A stretch of DNA of 6,569 nt from Betaproteobacteria bacterium (GTDB taxonomy: Bacteria > Pseudomonadota > Gammaproteobacteria > Burkholderiales > Burkholderiaceae_C). The translations under genes were made by a program, and so were the position numbers. Shown here in pieces: positions 6,465-6,569 of this stretch. Location: positions 1-6,569 of the forward strand of contig RFSP01000106.1 of assembly GCA_009923895.1 (NCBI GenBank). The letters run 5' to 3'. Numbering within the stretch: the first letter of the stretch is position 1; the number at the start of each line of letters is the position of its first letter. The notes beneath the pieces are model-generated. The model did no database searches and had not been told where the DNA came from. It saw nothing but the letters and a program-made list of their open reading frames with translations.

Positions 6465-6569
6465 ATGATTCTAGCTTCCGGCGTCTTTTCCACCACTGCG
6501 CTGACCTTGGCGGCGCTGGCCCTGGTGGCCTACGGGCTGGCTGCTTTGCCGCTGGGGCGTGATGCCCGT
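6465..6569 (+). CDS. Inner-membrane protein of the CcsA/YpjD (cytochrome c assembly) family, N-terminal part, cut by window edge
   Basis: Only the first 35 codons are present: MILASGVFSTTALTLAALA, then a continuing hydrophobic stretch to LAALPLGRDAR. Residues 8-29 form one strong membrane helix. The assignment rests on the MILAS start and on position: in E. coli and many proteobacteria the YpjD/CcsA-like gene is divergent from ffh, as here. Family members are multi-helix inner-membrane proteins related to the haem-handling cytochrome c assembly factor CcsA, but the role of the YpjD branch is not settled. The haem-binding Trp-rich motif of the family would lie outside the window. No ribosome binding site is seen before the ATG. 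Another hydrophobic membrane protein remains possible. Confidence 0.65.
   Translation, partial: MILASGVFSTTALTLAALALVAYGLAALPLGRDAR

Overview
The window is a gene-dense housekeeping stretch from a GC-rich beta-proteobacterium, most likely Burkholderiales and probably near Comamonadaceae. I infer this from the protein sequences, the GC-rich third codon positions, the hemA-prfA pairing, and ffh lying divergent from a CcsA/YpjD-like membrane protein. I see no mobile element, CRISPR array, phage gene or unknown multi-gene system. No gene-free stretch exceeds about 80 bases.

Layout. On the minus strand, hemA (glutamyl-tRNA reductase, first step of the C5 tetrapyrrole route) is followed by prfA (release factor 1), which leaves the window at base 1. 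Divergent from hemA, after a 71-base spacer, is a small plus-strand gene for a 93-residue three-helix membrane protein that I do not recognise. It converges on miaB (minus strand, tRNA ms2i6A37 methylthiotransferase). Directly upstream of miaB on the same strand is an elongator-type tRNA-Met(CAU) with encoded CCA, and the two may share a transcript. Divergent from the tRNA is ftsY (plus strand, SRP receptor GTPase). It meets ffh (minus strand, SRP54 GTPase) tail to tail across 33 bases that hold a hairpin. Divergent from ffh, the first 35 codons of a CcsA/YpjD-type membrane protein run off the right edge.

How they fit together. FtsY and Ffh are the two GTPase partners of co-translational membrane targeting. 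HemA consumes Glu-tRNA, PrfA ends translation, and MiaB modifies tRNAs, so most of the window concerns tRNA and translation plus protein targeting. The CcsA/YpjD-like protein belongs to a haem-handling family, although its exact role is unsettled.

The best second-look signals are regulatory. Promoter-like hexamers in front of hemA and the CcsA/YpjD-like gene both place the predicted +1 on the A of the ATG, which suggests leaderless mRNAs. miaB appears to start at a TTG with a good ribosome binding site, rather than at an upstream GTG. The tRNA-Met and ftsY promoters may overlap on one TATA element.
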